A stretch of 64,000 nucleotides of DNA from Hermatobates lingyangjiaoensis (GCA_026182355.1 JAPFBL010000546.1:10001-74000), one strand, 5' to 3'; positions 21,360 to 31,439 are shown, numbered from the stretch's first letter. Notes: generated from the letters alone by a model not told the origin. Numbers and translations are program-made.

Positions 21360-22375
21360 TAAAGCAACTGGAATTATCTACAGTGGCGTAGCATAGGAGG
21401 GGGGGAGGGGGAACAGGAGAGATTGCAAATGCCAGGGGGCCACATTTTCAAGGAATAAAAATAGAAAAAAAAAATAAAAATAATAAAAATTTAACAAAAA
21501 AATCTGTTCTTATATACCTAAATGAGTTTGTCATTTGTCATGAGTAATTGTTTTTATGTTTTATGTGTGTAATACTGTTTTTAAACGGATTTTTCAACTG
21601 TAATATTTGCAAATTAAAAATAAAATTTATTTTCTTTTTTTTCGAAACTAGTTGTTTAAAGAACTGTTTGAGTGCTGCTTAAACACAGTGACTATTGGAT
21701 ATAAGGATACTATTTTCATCATTGTATACAATGATTAATTTACATCCGAGTACCTTTAACAGATTTCACGTTGCTACTGAGCTAACCCCCCCCCCCCCCC
21801 TCAAACGCCAAATAAGTGTTAAAAAAAATGAAACATCGAAATTTGCTAATTTTAATATTTCATTTTTTAATAATGTAATATATAAATTATATGAAATTAT
21901 GAAAGTTGAAGAAAGCAGAGAATACATTTCAGGTCTCTACTGTTTAACCAAAGTTCATTTCTCATTATAAGGAGGTATTTTAAATTAGTATCAAAAGTTT
22001 AGGTTTTAATGAATTATGAAAATGATGAAGTGGCATAAATTAAAAGCGAGTTTATGAGAGCTTTCTTATCTGACAAACACACCATTCATATAAATATATT
22101 GCAAACATGTCTTATACCTTTTAATACAAAACTTCCATTCCTCTAGAGTATGGTAGTATAAAATATATTGTAATTAGACGTCTCACATAACAAACTGTAT
22201 GGAGCTTCTAAATTAATGAAATGAACAGCTTCTTATGGAATATAAAGCAAAATTACTAGATCAATGCAGCTTTCCACGGACAGTTCGCCTAAATAAATAA
22301 TGCTATGCTTATCATATAGTCACTCAATTACTGCTGTTGACTTTCATACTTGGCTTCATACACACACACACAATA
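21360..22375. other. Spacer with a C-run and a dispersed repeat
   Basis: A dispersed repeat at 21665-21755 pairs with 1885-1990, and a C-run lies at about 21786-21800. CAGTGGCG near 21383 is followed by a G-rich tract and could be a lone hAT-type end. No gene is supported. Confidence 0.4.
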
Positions 22376-22377
22376 TA

Positions 22378-22620
22378 TATATATATATATACAACTAAGA
22401 AATGATTGATCGGGATGCGGTCAGTTTCTTCCACTTTCAATTCAAACTGTCATTGCCGACGTTTCGATTTTATTTAAAATCTTTTTCCAAAGGCCTACAA
22501 ACTGACCGCATCCCGATCAATATAAAATCGAAACGTCGGCAATGAGAGTTTGAATTGAAAGTGGAAGAAACTGACAGCATCCCGATCAATCATTTTTTAG
22601 TTGTATATCTGTCACACGGT
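22378..22620. repeat. PLE terminal palindrome, 'CGAAACGTCGG' family
   Basis: Arms about 22390-22480 and 22520-22606. Minus strand 22493-22456 reads CCTTTGGAAAAAGATTTT, AAAT, AAAATCGAAACGTCGG. Its hairpin differs from the relative at 24346-24382 by a G-C to A-U exchange. An extra copy of CTGACCGCATCCCGATCAAT lies in the middle. Confidence 0.75.
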
Positions 22621-22634
22621 CGAGAAGTTATTAG

Positions 22635-22670
<36 letters not shown>

Positions 22671-22679
22671 AACTTGAAA
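22621..22679. repeat. (TA)n-linked PLE end
   Basis: TTTTTTAGTTGTATATCTGTC and GGTCGAGAAGTTATTAGTGT, followed by (TA)n, recur near 26608-26665. Confidence 0.5.
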
Positions 22680-22684
22680 CGGTC

Positions 22685-22918
22685 CAACAGGACTACTAGT
22701 TCACACATCAAAGAGAAAAACAAATAAAAACACACACAAAAAAGACTCACAACGATATTTCGACATTCGTCGTCATCGGGCAGAAGTAGTCCCTTTCAGT
22801 AGCTGAAGGTGACTAGAAGGGACTACCTTCTGCCCGATGCCGACGAATGTCGAAATATCGTTGTGAGTCTTTTTTGTGTGTGTTTTTATTTGTTTTTCTC
22901 TTTCATGTCTGAACTATA
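22685..22918. repeat. PLE terminal palindrome, 'ACAACGATATTTCGAC' family
   Basis: Arms about 22698-22797 and 22813-22914 with a short, partly rearranged centre. The plus arm has CCGATGCCGAC...GTCGAAATATCG. The CTGATGA core is changed to CCGATGA/CCGATGC in this family. Homologous to the near-perfect palindrome at 45614-45831. Confidence 0.8.
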
Positions 22919-22927
22919 TATATATAT

Positions 22928-23732
22928 CAGTGGCGATTTCTCAGGGAATGCAACACATGCATTGCATGCATAGAATTCATCTTTAAAGAAACCAAAATGT
23001 TCGAGACTCGAAATATTTAAAGGAACCCCTTTTTTTTTTATTCCACTACACGCTAAGGAACCATTTTCTATGATTGCACTAAGCTTCCCAATGCAGGGGT
23101 TTACTCTTATCATTTCTGGTTAATCAAAATGGTCTTAATTGCCAAGAGAAACTAGAATGAAGTTTGCATACACTGCAACTCAGGCTTGCTGAGCTCCTCA
23201 AATACATACTGGAAAGTGATTTGCACACAGGTCTTCCGGAAATTTATAAACTCATGAATTTGGTAATGACTATTCCCATAACAACAGCAAGTGTTGAGAG
23301 ATCGTTTTCTGCCCTCAAAAGAATTAAAAGTTATTTACGAAGCTCCCAAAGTGAAGAGCGATTGTCTAATTTATCCCTAATTTCAATTGAAAGACATTTA
23401 CTTAAAGATCTCATGGCAGATAGAGAGAAGTTTTATGGTTTTGTTATCGAAGAATTTTGCAAGAAGTTTTTATTCAAATGATGTATTGTGTATCTCTTTC
23501 TTTAATAAAAACATGTTTTGCCTATTTTTATTGTATTAGTTAATAAAAGTTAATGTTAAAAGTATTTCCAAATAAAACCTGATTCAAAACCCCATAAAAT
23601 GTTTTTAATACATCATTATCCTTTTGTGCAACATGAAAAGACTGAACATGAGCATTAGAAGGGTATTTCTCTGTATTTCTTTTATTCTTTGAAAATTGCA
23701 TGCCTAAAGAAAAAGGTCAGGAGTCGCCACTG
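22928..23732 (+). mobile_element. hAT element, 805 bp, internally deleted
   Basis: The left end CAGTGGCGATTTCT and right end AGGAGTCGCCACTG are inverted repeats of the CAGTGGCG type common in hAT elements. It sits in (TA)n, so the expected 8-bp duplication would be ATATATAT on both sides, as seen. It contains only the C-terminal part of a transposase. Non-autonomous. Confidence 0.85.
23164..23481 (+). pseudogene. hAT transposase C-terminal (dimerisation) domain remnant
   Basis: A 105-residue frame with the hATC signature: LPEIYKLMNLVMTIPITTASVERSFSALKRIKSYLRSS (residues about 25-62, quoted here only as TIPITTASVERSFSALKRIK), then RLSNLSLISIER. This C-terminal domain mediates transposase dimerisation in hAT and ZMYM-like proteins. 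The BED finger and catalytic RNase H-like part are absent, and the apparent start Met is internal. The frame is otherwise open, suggesting fairly recent loss or selection only at the DNA level. Confidence 0.85.
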
Positions 23733-23744
23733 ATATATATATAT

Positions 23745-23998
23745 ATATATATTCCAAATATATATTGACAGTCTGTTACAAGAGTACTAAGAGTATAACA
23801 TAGAAATTGTTATAAGTGTAAATAAACGTAAATAAATCGAGGTTCAAAATGGGTTTTGAACCGTTGCGTCTACAACGTGTTTGGCTTATCTCCTGAAGAC
23901 GGATTGCCCGAAAATATGAGTTTTTAAGTGTTTTTCTTTACTGTGTGTGTTGCTCCTCTGTGGTTTTAAACTTGTATTGCTTTCCGTTTGGATCGATT
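23745..23998 (+). mobile_element. PLE terminal fragment, 'TGTAAGTGTG'-like family
   Basis: CTGAAGA (23893), a CGG...CCG stem, GAAA, then ATGAGTTTTTAAGTG. The donor-like GTAAGT is degraded to TTAAGT here. Bounded by (TA)n on both sides. Confidence 0.6.
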
Positions 23999-24004
23999 CT
24001 ATAA

Positions 24005-24053
<49 letters not shown>

Positions 24054-24074
24054 CAAATTCAATAATATATCAAC

Positions 24075-24439
24075 CGTTGGATAGAATAGGAGTATAATGT
24101 AATCGGGATTCGGTCAATTTTCCAGGATCAAAATCAAACTCTCAATGCGACGTTTCGGTTTTATTTAAAACCTTTTTCATAGGCAGAAGTCAGAATTTTT
24201 GAATTAGAAAAATGATGAAATTTACATTATATAAAATGAAGTAACAATAGATAGTTAGTGAACTAACATCTTAACTATCTATTGTTACTTCATTTTATAT
24301 AATGTAAATTTCATCATTTTTCTAATTCAAAAATTCTGACTTCTGCCTATGAAAAAGGTTTTAAATAAAACCGAAACGTCGGCATTGAGAGTTTTATTTT
24401 GATCCTGGAAAATTGACCGAATCTCGATTACATTATACT

Positions 24440-24450
<11 letters not shown>
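24075..24450. repeat. PLE terminal palindrome, arms about 172 bp, loop 13 bp
   Basis: Arms 24086-24257 and 24271-24444. The plus arm has CCTATGAAAAAGGTTTT, AAAT, AAAACCGAAACGTCGG (24346-24382), and the minus arm has a near mirror at 24183-24149. Flanked by very long (TA)n on both sides. Confidence 0.85.
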
Positions 24451-24480
<30 letters not shown>

Positions 24481-24499
24481 AATATATATATATATATAT

Positions 24500-24645
24500 A
24501 TATAAATAAAGCTTCAAAATCAAAAACACAGAAAGAAGACAACCACTCACCATCTCAATAATTTCGAGAACAAGCCGTCTTCAAGAGAATAAGAAGAATA
24601 TCTTCTGCTTCTTCATGAGAAATAAGAAAGGTGAAGAAGGGATTG
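24500..24645 (-). mobile_element. PLE terminal fragment
   Basis: Minus strand 24586-24562: CTTGAAGACGGCTTG, then CTCGAAATTATTGAG, followed by GGTGAGTGG, again donor-like. Related to 3428-3626. Confidence 0.55.
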
Positions 24646-24699
24646 TTTCAAGAAAATTGGAAAACATTTCTTTGGAAAACTGTAACGCATTTTCATTTA

Positions 24700-25265
24700 T
24701 ATATATAAAGTTCGTGAGTTTGTTTATTTGTTTGTTTGTTCACCCATTTTCAGTGGAGATAGAGACCTGAAATTATTATAATCTTTACTTTTGTTGTGAC
24801 TAGCTTTGTTATAGTTGCATTACATAATACAAATTGTATTAGGGGGTCAGGGTAGCCCAGTGGCTTGCGTACTTGCCTCGACTTTCTACAATATTATTTA
24901 ATATTATTTCTCTTTTGGGGATCAGGGTAGCCTATTATATCTAATAAGCTATTACATTAGATGTTAAAAATGAATCATTTTAAAAACATTTTTTCTAAAT
25001 AGCAAATAAGTTTGTGTTCAAACTTGAACACAACTGTCATGTAAAATACGAATGTTCTAAAGTAATATTATAAAGACACATTCCTTTCATTAATCTTATT
25101 TCATGTTGGGTAATAAATGTAATATTTCAATTTACAAGTTTTTTTTGTAAGAAATATATTTCATTGTGTATACAACTTGAATTGATGTTTTATTTATTTA
25201 TATCATAGAATAAATGGTTTTGTTTTACTTTTAAATGATTTTTATTTTGCTAACTATACTTCGTA
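24700..25265. other. Spacer with microsatellite-like TTTG units and SINE heads
   Basis: (TTTG)n at about 24718-24738, followed by TTCACCCATTTTC and GAGATAGAGACCTGAAATT, reminiscent of Helitron-like ends but unproven. GGGGTCAGGGTAGCCCAGTG (about 24842) and GGGGATCAGGGTAGCC (about 24917) are tRNA-like SINE heads without bodies. Confidence 0.4.
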
Positions 25266-25267
25266 TA

Positions 25268-25660
25268 TATCTTGAATCATGTTAAGAATACTACATCAAA
25301 AGCTTAGGTCATATAAGAATCTGTTTCCGTGCCTTAATAACAAGAAACAACAATTAAAATTATCTCTGTCAATCATGTCAGTGAATTTATTACAATAACT
25401 ATTGCTATAATTTCTGAGTTACACAAAGGGTCACGGGTAGTCTAGAAACTATACACTATAAGTTCACCGATTTATTCGCTTCTGAACATTTTTCTGCTAC
25501 ACTACCGTCTTTTTTCGAAAATAAGACACTATTTTACTTTATTTTTAGGTCAAAATCCCTGCTAGGGCTTATTATCGGGGAAGGGTTTCAAGTACATTAA
25601 ATAGATTTCCATATTTTCGTTTAATATTTATTTTTATACAGGTAATCTAGTTCCTATATA
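25268..25660 (+). repeat. Dispersed repeat, copies at 33450-33640 and 49690-49860
   Basis: 25268-25445 aligns with 33450-33640 (ATGTTAAGAAT, AAAAGCTT, TCTGTCAATCA, TCTATAATTTCTTA-like blocks). 25500-25660 aligns with the reverse complement of 49690-49860 (TTTTTAGGTCAAAATCC, TAGGGCTTATTAT, GTTTAATATTTAT). An unidentified interspersed element of at least 390 bp. Confidence 0.65.
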
Positions 25661-26080
25661 TTATCGTATAAATAAAATTATATTTGCTAATAAGTAAATC
25701 GAATGTTGTTTTTTTTTTTAAAAAAAACAATAATTATATTTTGATATATTGATGGAATGAAGAGTTTAGTGTATTAGCAGAGAAGAGAATACAGTCTCTA
25801 GGAAAGAGGGTAAAGGAAGTTTTATATGTGGTTCAAGTTTACGAGGCCTGCCTTCCATCAAGGTATTACCTACCAGTTGATATTGTACGCACGCTACCTC
25901 CCTAAAGTCCGCATTGTGTCATCTCTCCTGGGATGGCAGTAGGGTGTGGAATGGGGACTACTAACTTTTCTTAGAATTCACTAAACCTATTCGATTCACT
26001 TGATTCTCTCTTTCATTCCTGTCTCTCTCTTTTCCAGACTTATCTACATAAGGTATTATCTTCATTTATATATACATATA
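25661..26080. other. Spacer, nothing recognised
   Basis: No supported gene. Confidence 0.4.
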
Positions 26081-26084
26081 ATAA

Positions 26085-26172
26085 AACGATTTCACATAAA
26101 CACGTGAAACAACAATCAATGATCAAACCACAATAAGAAATGGGAAAACAAGACTTGGTTTGATCATTTATA
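26085..26172. repeat. Truncated copy of palindrome family X
   Basis: TTTCACATAAACACGTGAAA to GAAATGGGAAAACAAGACT, then TTGGTTTGATCATT, so most of the second arm is missing. Confidence 0.65.
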
Positions 26173-26177
26173 TATAC

Positions 26178-26223
<46 letters not shown>

Positions 26224-26245
26224 ATATAATAATATATATATATAG

Positions 26246-26277
<32 letters not shown>

Positions 26278-26278
26278 T

Positions 26279-26520
26279 ACGCCCCATATTTGGCTTGTAT
26301 CTGTTTCTTACACAATTTCTCCAGTTTCCGGAATTCCTTCCTCGTCTCTTCATTAAAACTCAAGTTTATCAAGACAGTTTTAATGAAGAGACGAGGAAGG
26401 AATTCCGGAAACTGGAGAAATTGTGTAAGAAGCAGATACAAGCCAAATATGGGGCGTTATTTAACAATATATGTTTAAATGAAGGACTGCTTCCAACTTT
26501 TACAAACATATATATGTATA
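26279..26520. repeat. PLE N-terminal palindrome, copy A of a pair with 40129-40331
   Basis: Left arm 26279-26359, loop 26360-26376, right arm from 26377. The plus arm encodes a KEFRKLEKLCKKQIQAKYGALF helix (given in part: RKLEKLCKKQIQAKYG), then FNNICLNEGLLPTFTNIY, and runs into (TA)n at 26505. The right arm is longer than the left, so (TA)n cuts the left arm short. The loop sequence recurs in opposite orientation at 40222-40240. Confidence 0.8.
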
Positions 26521-26574
26521 TACATATAAATGTATAGACCATATGTATAGACCAAATGTATAGTAAATGTACAT

Positions 26575-26665
26575 ATCAAGAAACTGACCGCTTCCCGATC
26601 TTTCATTTTTTAGTTGTATATCTGTCACATGGTCGAGAATTTATTAGTGTTTATATATAAATGTA
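26575..26665 (+). mobile_element. PLE terminal fragment
   Basis: GAAACTGACCGCTTCCCGATC, then TTTTTTAGTTGTATATCTGTC and GTCGAGAA. Same family as the right arm at 22560-22645. Confidence 0.55.
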
Positions 26666-26727
26666 TATACACCTATTCTATCCAACGGTTGATATATTAT
26701 TGAATTTCATATATATATATATATATA

Positions 26728-26884
26728 AAGATTTCACATAAACACGTGAAACAACAATCAATGATCAAACCACAATAAGAAATGGGAAAACAAGACTAAG
26801 ATCTTTCAACCGTAACAAGCGGTCTTCGTTAGAGTCAAAAACACAACTCAGTTAGGTATAACCACATTTCTTATTGTGGTTTGA

Positions 26885-26895
<11 letters not shown>
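26728..26895. repeat. Palindrome family X, second arm mostly lost
   Basis: The left arm is complete through AACAAGCGGTCTTCGTTAGAG, centre ACAACTCAGTTAGG, then only ACCACATTTCTTATTGTGG remains of the right arm. Confidence 0.7.
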
Positions 26896-26920
<25 letters not shown>

Positions 26921-26924
26921 ATTA

Positions 26925-27035
26925 ATTTACCACAATGAAAAACAATTTTTTGAAACAATGCTCTAAGGCCTTTCGTTAACACATCGTCAGAGAGCAATTG
27001 TATTTCATTGTGGTAAATTAATCCATCTATTATAT
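26925..27035. repeat. Palindrome family Y, collapsed copy
   Basis: GGATTAATTTACCACAATG at left and CATTGTGGTAAATTAATCCA at right. Minus strand near 26995-26970: CTGACGATGTGTTAACGAAAGG, the hairpin motif with a GTxxxxAC stem. Full palindrome at 45890-46185. Confidence 0.65.
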
Positions 27036-27054
27036 CAAGTGTTATTTTGATTAT

Positions 27055-27325
27055 TATTCATATATATTGTTAAATAGCAGAGCAGATTCTGCATTCACCA
27101 TTTTTTTCAGGAATTGTTTTTTTATACAGTTTTTTTCAAAATCTCCTCTGCTATTTAACAATACATGCTTAGATGAAGACCTGGTGCCAGTTTATACACA
27201 CATATATATTTTATTAAAATGAGCAGCAGCTTCTGCATTGACCAGTTTCTTGTTTGGACCTTGTTTGCTTGCTTGGACCAGTTACTTGGACCTGCTGCCA
27301 TTGTACACACATATATATTTATTCA
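27055..27325. mobile_element. Short PLE N-terminal pieces between (TA)n
   Basis: AGCAGAGCAGATTCTGCATTC with an inverted partner, ACATGCTTAGATGAAGACCTG on plus, and GAGCAGCAGCTTCTGCATTGACC on minus are N-terminal ends of the families at 28300-28425 and 40735-41115. Several (TA)n breaks. Strongly fragmented. Confidence 0.5.
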
Positions 27326-27329
27326 TATA

Positions 27330-27412
27330 TTTGAAAATGACACCAAATTTAGCTGATACCTGTTTCTTAACAAGTTTCTCAATTTTTCTAAATAACACTC
27401 TCTAAAACATAC
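27330..27412 (-). mobile_element. PLE N-terminal fragment
   Basis: Minus-strand frame FRKIEKLVKKQVSAKFGVIF, the same family as 27750-27960 on plus. Confidence 0.65.
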
Positions 27413-27414
27413 GC

Positions 27415-27680
27415 AGGACAAGCATAATGTTAAATTAACCCGAGAGATGCTGGTTTCAAATACTAAAATTATAAAAAGAGAAAGTAACGACCATAAACTG
27501 AAAATTTTAGAGGCTATATTAATTCAAAAACTGAAGCCACTCCTAAATTTTCAGGTCGGAAACAGTAGCCGTATTTTGAAGCTATTTAGTTCACATCAAG
27601 GGCATCCAGAAACCCTTGCAGGTAGCGACTCAGGCCGAGAGGCCACTCACCCCACAGGATTAACGCCCACCATTTCTTAA
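27415..27680 (+). pseudogene. PLE C-terminal (endonuclease tail) fragment
   Basis: The frame reads TREMLVSNTKIIKRESNDHKLK, then KILEAILIQKLKPLLN (given in parts). The pattern of a basic segment, 'ND/EH..LKI.EAL.I...KP.LN' and a hydrophobic end is shared with 38055-38290 and 52960-53110. It fits the region after the GIY-YIG core in PLEs. No stop interrupts the 77-residue frame, but it has no RT. Confidence 0.5.
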
Positions 27681-27734
27681 ACTTTATGGAAAACAACCCC
27701 CTTCTACCTTCTCCATGTATATAATAAACCAGAT

Positions 27735-27965
27735 AATTCACCTTAGAACTTATTGACATCCTGATGATGAATGTTGATCATTCGAAACATGTCGACCATA
27801 GGAGATGTACTTTATTGTGTAGACGAAATAACGAGAGTGTTATTTAGAAAAATTGAGAAACTTGTTAAGAAACAGGTATCAGCTAAATTTGGGGTCATTT
27901 TCAATAATGTGTGTGTCAAGGAAGGACAGCTACCAAAATTTACGAATATTTATATATATACACTT
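27735..27965 (+). mobile_element. PLE 5' unit: hairpin motif followed by N-terminal coding helix
   Basis: CTGATGAT, a GAATG/CATTC stem, GAAA (27761-27787), ACATGTCGACC, then a frame that reads VDEITRVLFRKIEKLVKKQV and continues to VCVKEGQLPKFTNIYI before (TA)n. This is the cleanest example of the order hairpin, helix, (TA)n. Flanking AATAAACCAGATAATTCACC is shared with 4700 and 43572. Confidence 0.75.
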
Positions 27966-28034
27966 CGTATATATGTATACACAATATGTATATTAATGCA
28001 TATTCATTTGTGTATATATATGTATATAAAATTT

Positions 28035-28205
28035 TAAAACAGAAAGAAACATGAATGAAAAGTAGACCCTAAGACTCACTTTTGATTTTCGACCTTTTTG
28101 ATGACTATCTTCAGGTGAATAATAATAATAATTTATTATTTTCTTCTGCCTGAAGATGACCTATGAGGTCGAAAGCTTGTGTTTTCCCTTATAATCTCAA
28201 GTAAG
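28035..28205. repeat. PLE terminal inverted pair, 'GGTCGAAAGC' family
   Basis: Plus: CTGAAGAT, GACC/GGTC stem, GAAA (28150-28174). Minus: CTGAAGATAGTCATC...GGTCGAAAA (28114-28087). Short arms. Confidence 0.6.
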
Positions 28206-28299
28206 TAGTGAATAAAATTTTAGTAGTTATTGGACAATGTTATTTACCTGAAAATATCGCTGGGAAATTTGCTATTTTCATTGCCTCTGCAATAGAGAA

Positions 28300-28425
28300 G
28301 TGTAATTAGGAAAAAAGAACAGCTACTTGAAAAAAATCGTGAATGCAGAATCTGCTCTATTCTTCAAATATATATGGTTGGATGAAGATCTGCTGCCAAC
28401 TTATACAAATATATATATATATATA
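28300..28425 (+). mobile_element. PLE N-terminal fragment
   Basis: CGTGAATGCAGAATCTGCTC, then GGATGAAGATCTGCTGCCAAC and TTATACAAATATA, entering (TA)n at the 'PTYTNIY' codons. Confidence 0.6.
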
Positions 28426-28429
28426 TATA

Positions 28430-28570
28430 TATAGTTCAATATAGACAAAGAAACATAGAGAAATCAAAAGAACACACTTACAGTCTCTAATTTTCGGTTT
28501 GAACCGTCTTCAGGAGAGAAGAGAGGGAAACCAAGCGCACTGGTTCAGAAACGGTTGGGGACCAACAGTC
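28430..28570 (-). mobile_element. PLE terminal fragment, 'GAGACTGTAAGTGTG' family
   Basis: Minus strand: CTGAAGACGGTTCAAACCGAAAATTAGAGACTGTAAG (broken here as CTGAAGACGG, TTCAAACCGAAAATTAG, AGACTGTAAGTGTG). Stem CGGTTC/AAACCG. Also at 34745-34855 and 42180-42475. Confidence 0.65.
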
Positions 28571-28589
28571 AGTATATATATATATATAT

Positions 28590-28918
28590 ATATATACTCC
28601 AATAATTGTTCTTGACCTCTTCTATTCTATTCTATGTTTTGTTATTGAGGGCTAGGTTAAATAAAAGAAAATAAACTCCTTCCTAGGCCGACGTTTCGAT
28701 GTATTTGTACATCATCTTCAGGGCTAAAATTAGAGTAAGAACTATAATACATTTACCAAAACAATTTACAACTCACATTGTTTTGGTAAATGTATTATAG
28801 TTCTTACTCTAATTTTAGCCCTGAAGATGATGTACAAATACATCGAAACGTCGGCCTAGGAAGGAGTTTATTTTCTTTTATTTGACCTAGCCCTCAATAA
28901 CAAAGCATAGAATATATA
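28590..28918. repeat. PLE terminal palindrome, 137-bp arms, 11-bp loop
   Basis: Arms 28629-28765 and 28777-28913. Plus motif CTGAAGAT, GATGTA/TACATC stem, GAAACGTCGG (28821-28852), the longest perfect stem among the short-loop motifs. Minus mirror at 28721-28694. Confidence 0.85.
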
Positions 28919-29130
28919 AAAAGATTTCACATAAACACGTGAAACAACAATCAATGATCAAACCACAATAAGAAATGGGAAAACAAGACTAAGATCTTTC
29001 AACCGTAACAAGCGGTCTTCGTCAGAGTCAAAAACCCAACTGGGTTTTTGACTCTGACGAAGACCGCTTGTTACGGTTGAAAGATCTTAGTCTTGTTTTC
29101 CCATTTCTTATTGTGGTTTGAACATTGATA
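28918..29130. repeat. Palindrome family X, almost perfect, 2-bp centre
   Basis: Arms about 28956-29038 and 29041-29123, centred on ACCCAACTGGGT. Each arm carries, reading outward, CTGACGAA, a GACCG/CGGTT stem with 7-nt loop, then GAAA. Upstream TTTCACATAAACACGTGAAA is itself a CACGTG palindrome. Nine related copies are listed in the findings. Confidence 0.85.
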
Positions 29131-29139
29131 GAATATATA

Positions 29140-29600
29140 TATATATATATAAATATATAATTGGGATGGGCTGTGGAGTGAGGTGAGTGACAGTTCAAAA
29201 AAGTACGAGCGAACTATAAGCCTGGGGGGGGGGGGGGAATGGAGGTGTTTTGACACGCAGGGTGACATATGAAGGGTGACATACGGCCTGGATAGGAGTC
29301 AACAGGGCTTCAGTCATCAAAACACGACCCTTCTTTATCTCATAAAGTCTGGTACAGGGACATCACACTCACCCAATATATCCCATTATTCTTCTTTTCC
29401 AGCAATTCATACACCCCCTCCCCCCACCCACTACTCACTCTATACATATATAATGCTAAAATACATTTGTATTCCCTAACAACATGTTTATCATACATTT
29501 GTAAATACGAAATAATATATAAAAAGAAAAATAAAAATAAAATATTATATAACACAGCGTTTCTCTTAAGCAGCAGATAGAATGTCTATCTATACTATGA
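29140..29600. other. Spacer with a G-run
   Basis: G-run at about 29223-29236 with nearby C-rich sequence at 29410-29430. Short (TA)n. No gene supported. Confidence 0.4.
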
Positions 29601-29605
29601 ATTCT

Positions 29606-29712
29606 AGGAGCCAGGGTAGCCGAGTTGCTTGCCTGCTTGCCTCCAGATTGGTAGATCCAGAGTTCAAAACCAACTTTTACCCTCGATTTATTTATGCGTA
29701 AAGTGAATAACT
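29606..29712 (+). mobile_element. SINE head fragment
   Basis: GGAGCCAGGGTAGCCGAGTTG, then CAGAGTTCAAAACC in place of box B and CCTCGATTTATTTATGCG. Diverged tRNA-like head and first hairpin only. Confidence 0.6.
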
Positions 29713-29869
29713 TTCATTACATCATCTTTGGATTGTTGCGCCAAATTTTTTCAATTATAAAGGATTTTTATTTTAGACTTCTAATCTAATAATTCATTGG
29801 TTTATATTTTTGAAATGTGCATCTGGTAAGTTTTCTTACTTTTTATTCCAGAGTATATATATATATTAT

Positions 29870-30170
29870 ATATATATCATCAGCCTGATGATGGTCTACG
29901 AGACCGAACATATTGTTGTTTTATTGAAAATTATATTTAGTTACTTCTTAAACAGTGTTAGATATAAATAGTGTCAGAATGTGTGGTTATGAAAAGAAAA
30001 AGTTTGAGTCAGTTGATTTTTTTATTCCCCGAGGAACTGAGAAGAGCCTGTAGGACATTAGAGAAACTCTCAAAAAAGGTTACCAAGCATGAAATTGGCA
30101 TAAAATTTTTAGAAACATGTTTGCAAGAAGGATTGCTACCAACCTTCACTAATATATATATATATATATA
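29870..30170 (+). mobile_element. PLE 5' unit: hairpin motif and N-terminal helix
   Basis: CTGATGAT, GGTC/GACC stem, GAAC in place of GAAA (29885-29908). After about 90 bp a frame reads FPEELRRACRTLEKLSKKVT, then IKFLETCLQEGLLPTFTNIY, entering (TA)n at 30150. Another clear case of the hairpin-helix-(TA)n order. Confidence 0.7.
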
Positions 30171-30171
30171 T

Positions 30172-30266
30172 TGTTGAAATGCTGACCAATAGGAGAGTAG
30201 AGTTAGTAGGTCCATGCGATTTCAACGAATCATATTTCTTTCCCCGGACAACTCATAGAAAACAAT
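30172..30266. mobile_element. PLE terminal fragment, 'CATGGACCT' family
   Basis: GACCAATAGGAG, GGTCCATGCG, AACGAATCATAT and CAACTCATAGAAAA between (TA)n tracts. Relatives at 42820-42965 (antisense order) and 44325-44405. Confidence 0.55.
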
Positions 30267-30274
30267 ATATATAT

Positions 30275-30995
30275 ATATAATATATTTCTATAATTAGGAA
30301 GCAGATTTTCATTCATACAAATTTCGTTAAACACCTTTTGAAACTTTGTTTCGGTTTCTTTTCTTACTAGCTTTTCTAATTTTTTAATTAGTGTTTTGAT
30401 GTTTTCTGGGATATGAAATAATTACTGTCTAAAAGTTTTATCTTTAAAACTCATTGTTCAGAATATACACTTTTTAACAATTGACCGACGTTTCAATCTC
30501 CATGGACCATCTTCAGCGTATTTTTTTTATAAAACTGTAACAGACTATGGCTAGAAATTTAAAACTCTATATAAACTAAGATTAAAAACTATACAAAAAA
30601 CAATAACACAGTTGACATGCATAATGGTTACATAAATAAGAGAGGTTACGATAAGGCTATGCTCACCCAATTTAAACAGTTTAAACTAGATATTTGTCCC
30701 CTAAGGCTAAGCCTAATTTCAATTATCTTCTGCATTCCTGCTCGCTGACTCCTCTACATGTAGCTTCAAAATTCTTGTAAAACTTGTAAGTTGGCCATTT
30801 ATTTTAGGTTGCTTTTCTAATATCTGGAGTGCCTCTATTTATATAGAGGCACAAATTTGATAAAACTTTTGGACAGTTAATATTTCATATCCGAGAAAAC
30901 ATCGAAACACTAATTAGAAAATTAGAAAAGTTAATAAGAAAAGAAACTAAAACAAAGGTGCATAAACTGTTTAACGAAATATATATATATATAAT
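30275..30995. repeat. Large PLE inverted repeat with about 415-bp centre
   Basis: Arms about 30318-30445 and 30862-30983. The plus arm encodes HIRENIETLIRKLEKLIRKE, an N-terminal helix, and ends in (TA)n. The centre holds the hairpin motif on minus, 30516-30491 (CTGAAGATGGTCCATGGAG, then ATTGAAACGTCGG). Confidence 0.7.
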
Positions 30996-30999
30996 TCCA

Positions 31000-31245
31000 T
31001 GATAAACATAATATATCTCTCTTAGCTCTCGACTCCTTAGTTCCTTTTTTATTTTTTTCTCCTTTGCGGCAGCACTGCTTTAGTCCTCACCCAGTGAGTT
31101 CTTTAGTTGACTGTCGTCCCTCCGTCAATTCGCTTCTTCTCCTGAGGACGACCGCCATTACGGTCGAAATATTGAAAAGTGAGTCTTTTGTTATGTTTCA
31201 TTCTATGTGTCACTGTTTATTTTAAGTGTTTTATATATATATATA
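31000..31245 (+). mobile_element. PLE terminal fragment, 'GAAAAGTGAGTC' family
   Basis: CTGAGGAC, GACCG/CGGTC stem with a 6-nt loop, GAAA (31142-31169), then ATTGAAAAGTGAGTC, with donor-like GTGAGT at 31179. Same 3' sequence as each arm at 6499-6626, showing what that palindrome lacks. Confidence 0.7.
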
Positions 31246-31249
31246 TATA

Positions 31250-31410
31250 TATTGTTATAAGTAGCAGCAGCTTCACGATTTTTGAGCTGGTGGCCTCGAT
31301 CTTGCAGGCGATTCTTCTATCTTGCGGTTGGATCTTCCACATCAGTTGTCCAAGGGACATCAGTTCATTCGAGCTTTTGACTATAATTACATTCGTCATC
31401 GTCAGGTAAT
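31250..31410 (-). mobile_element. PLE N-terminal fragment
   Basis: Minus frame LMSLGQLMWKIQPQDRRIAC, then KIEATSSKIVK, related to the ISLGQLLHEI family at 9024. (TA)n at both ends. Confidence 0.65.
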
Positions 31411-31439
31411 ATATATATATATATATATATATAAAGTTA

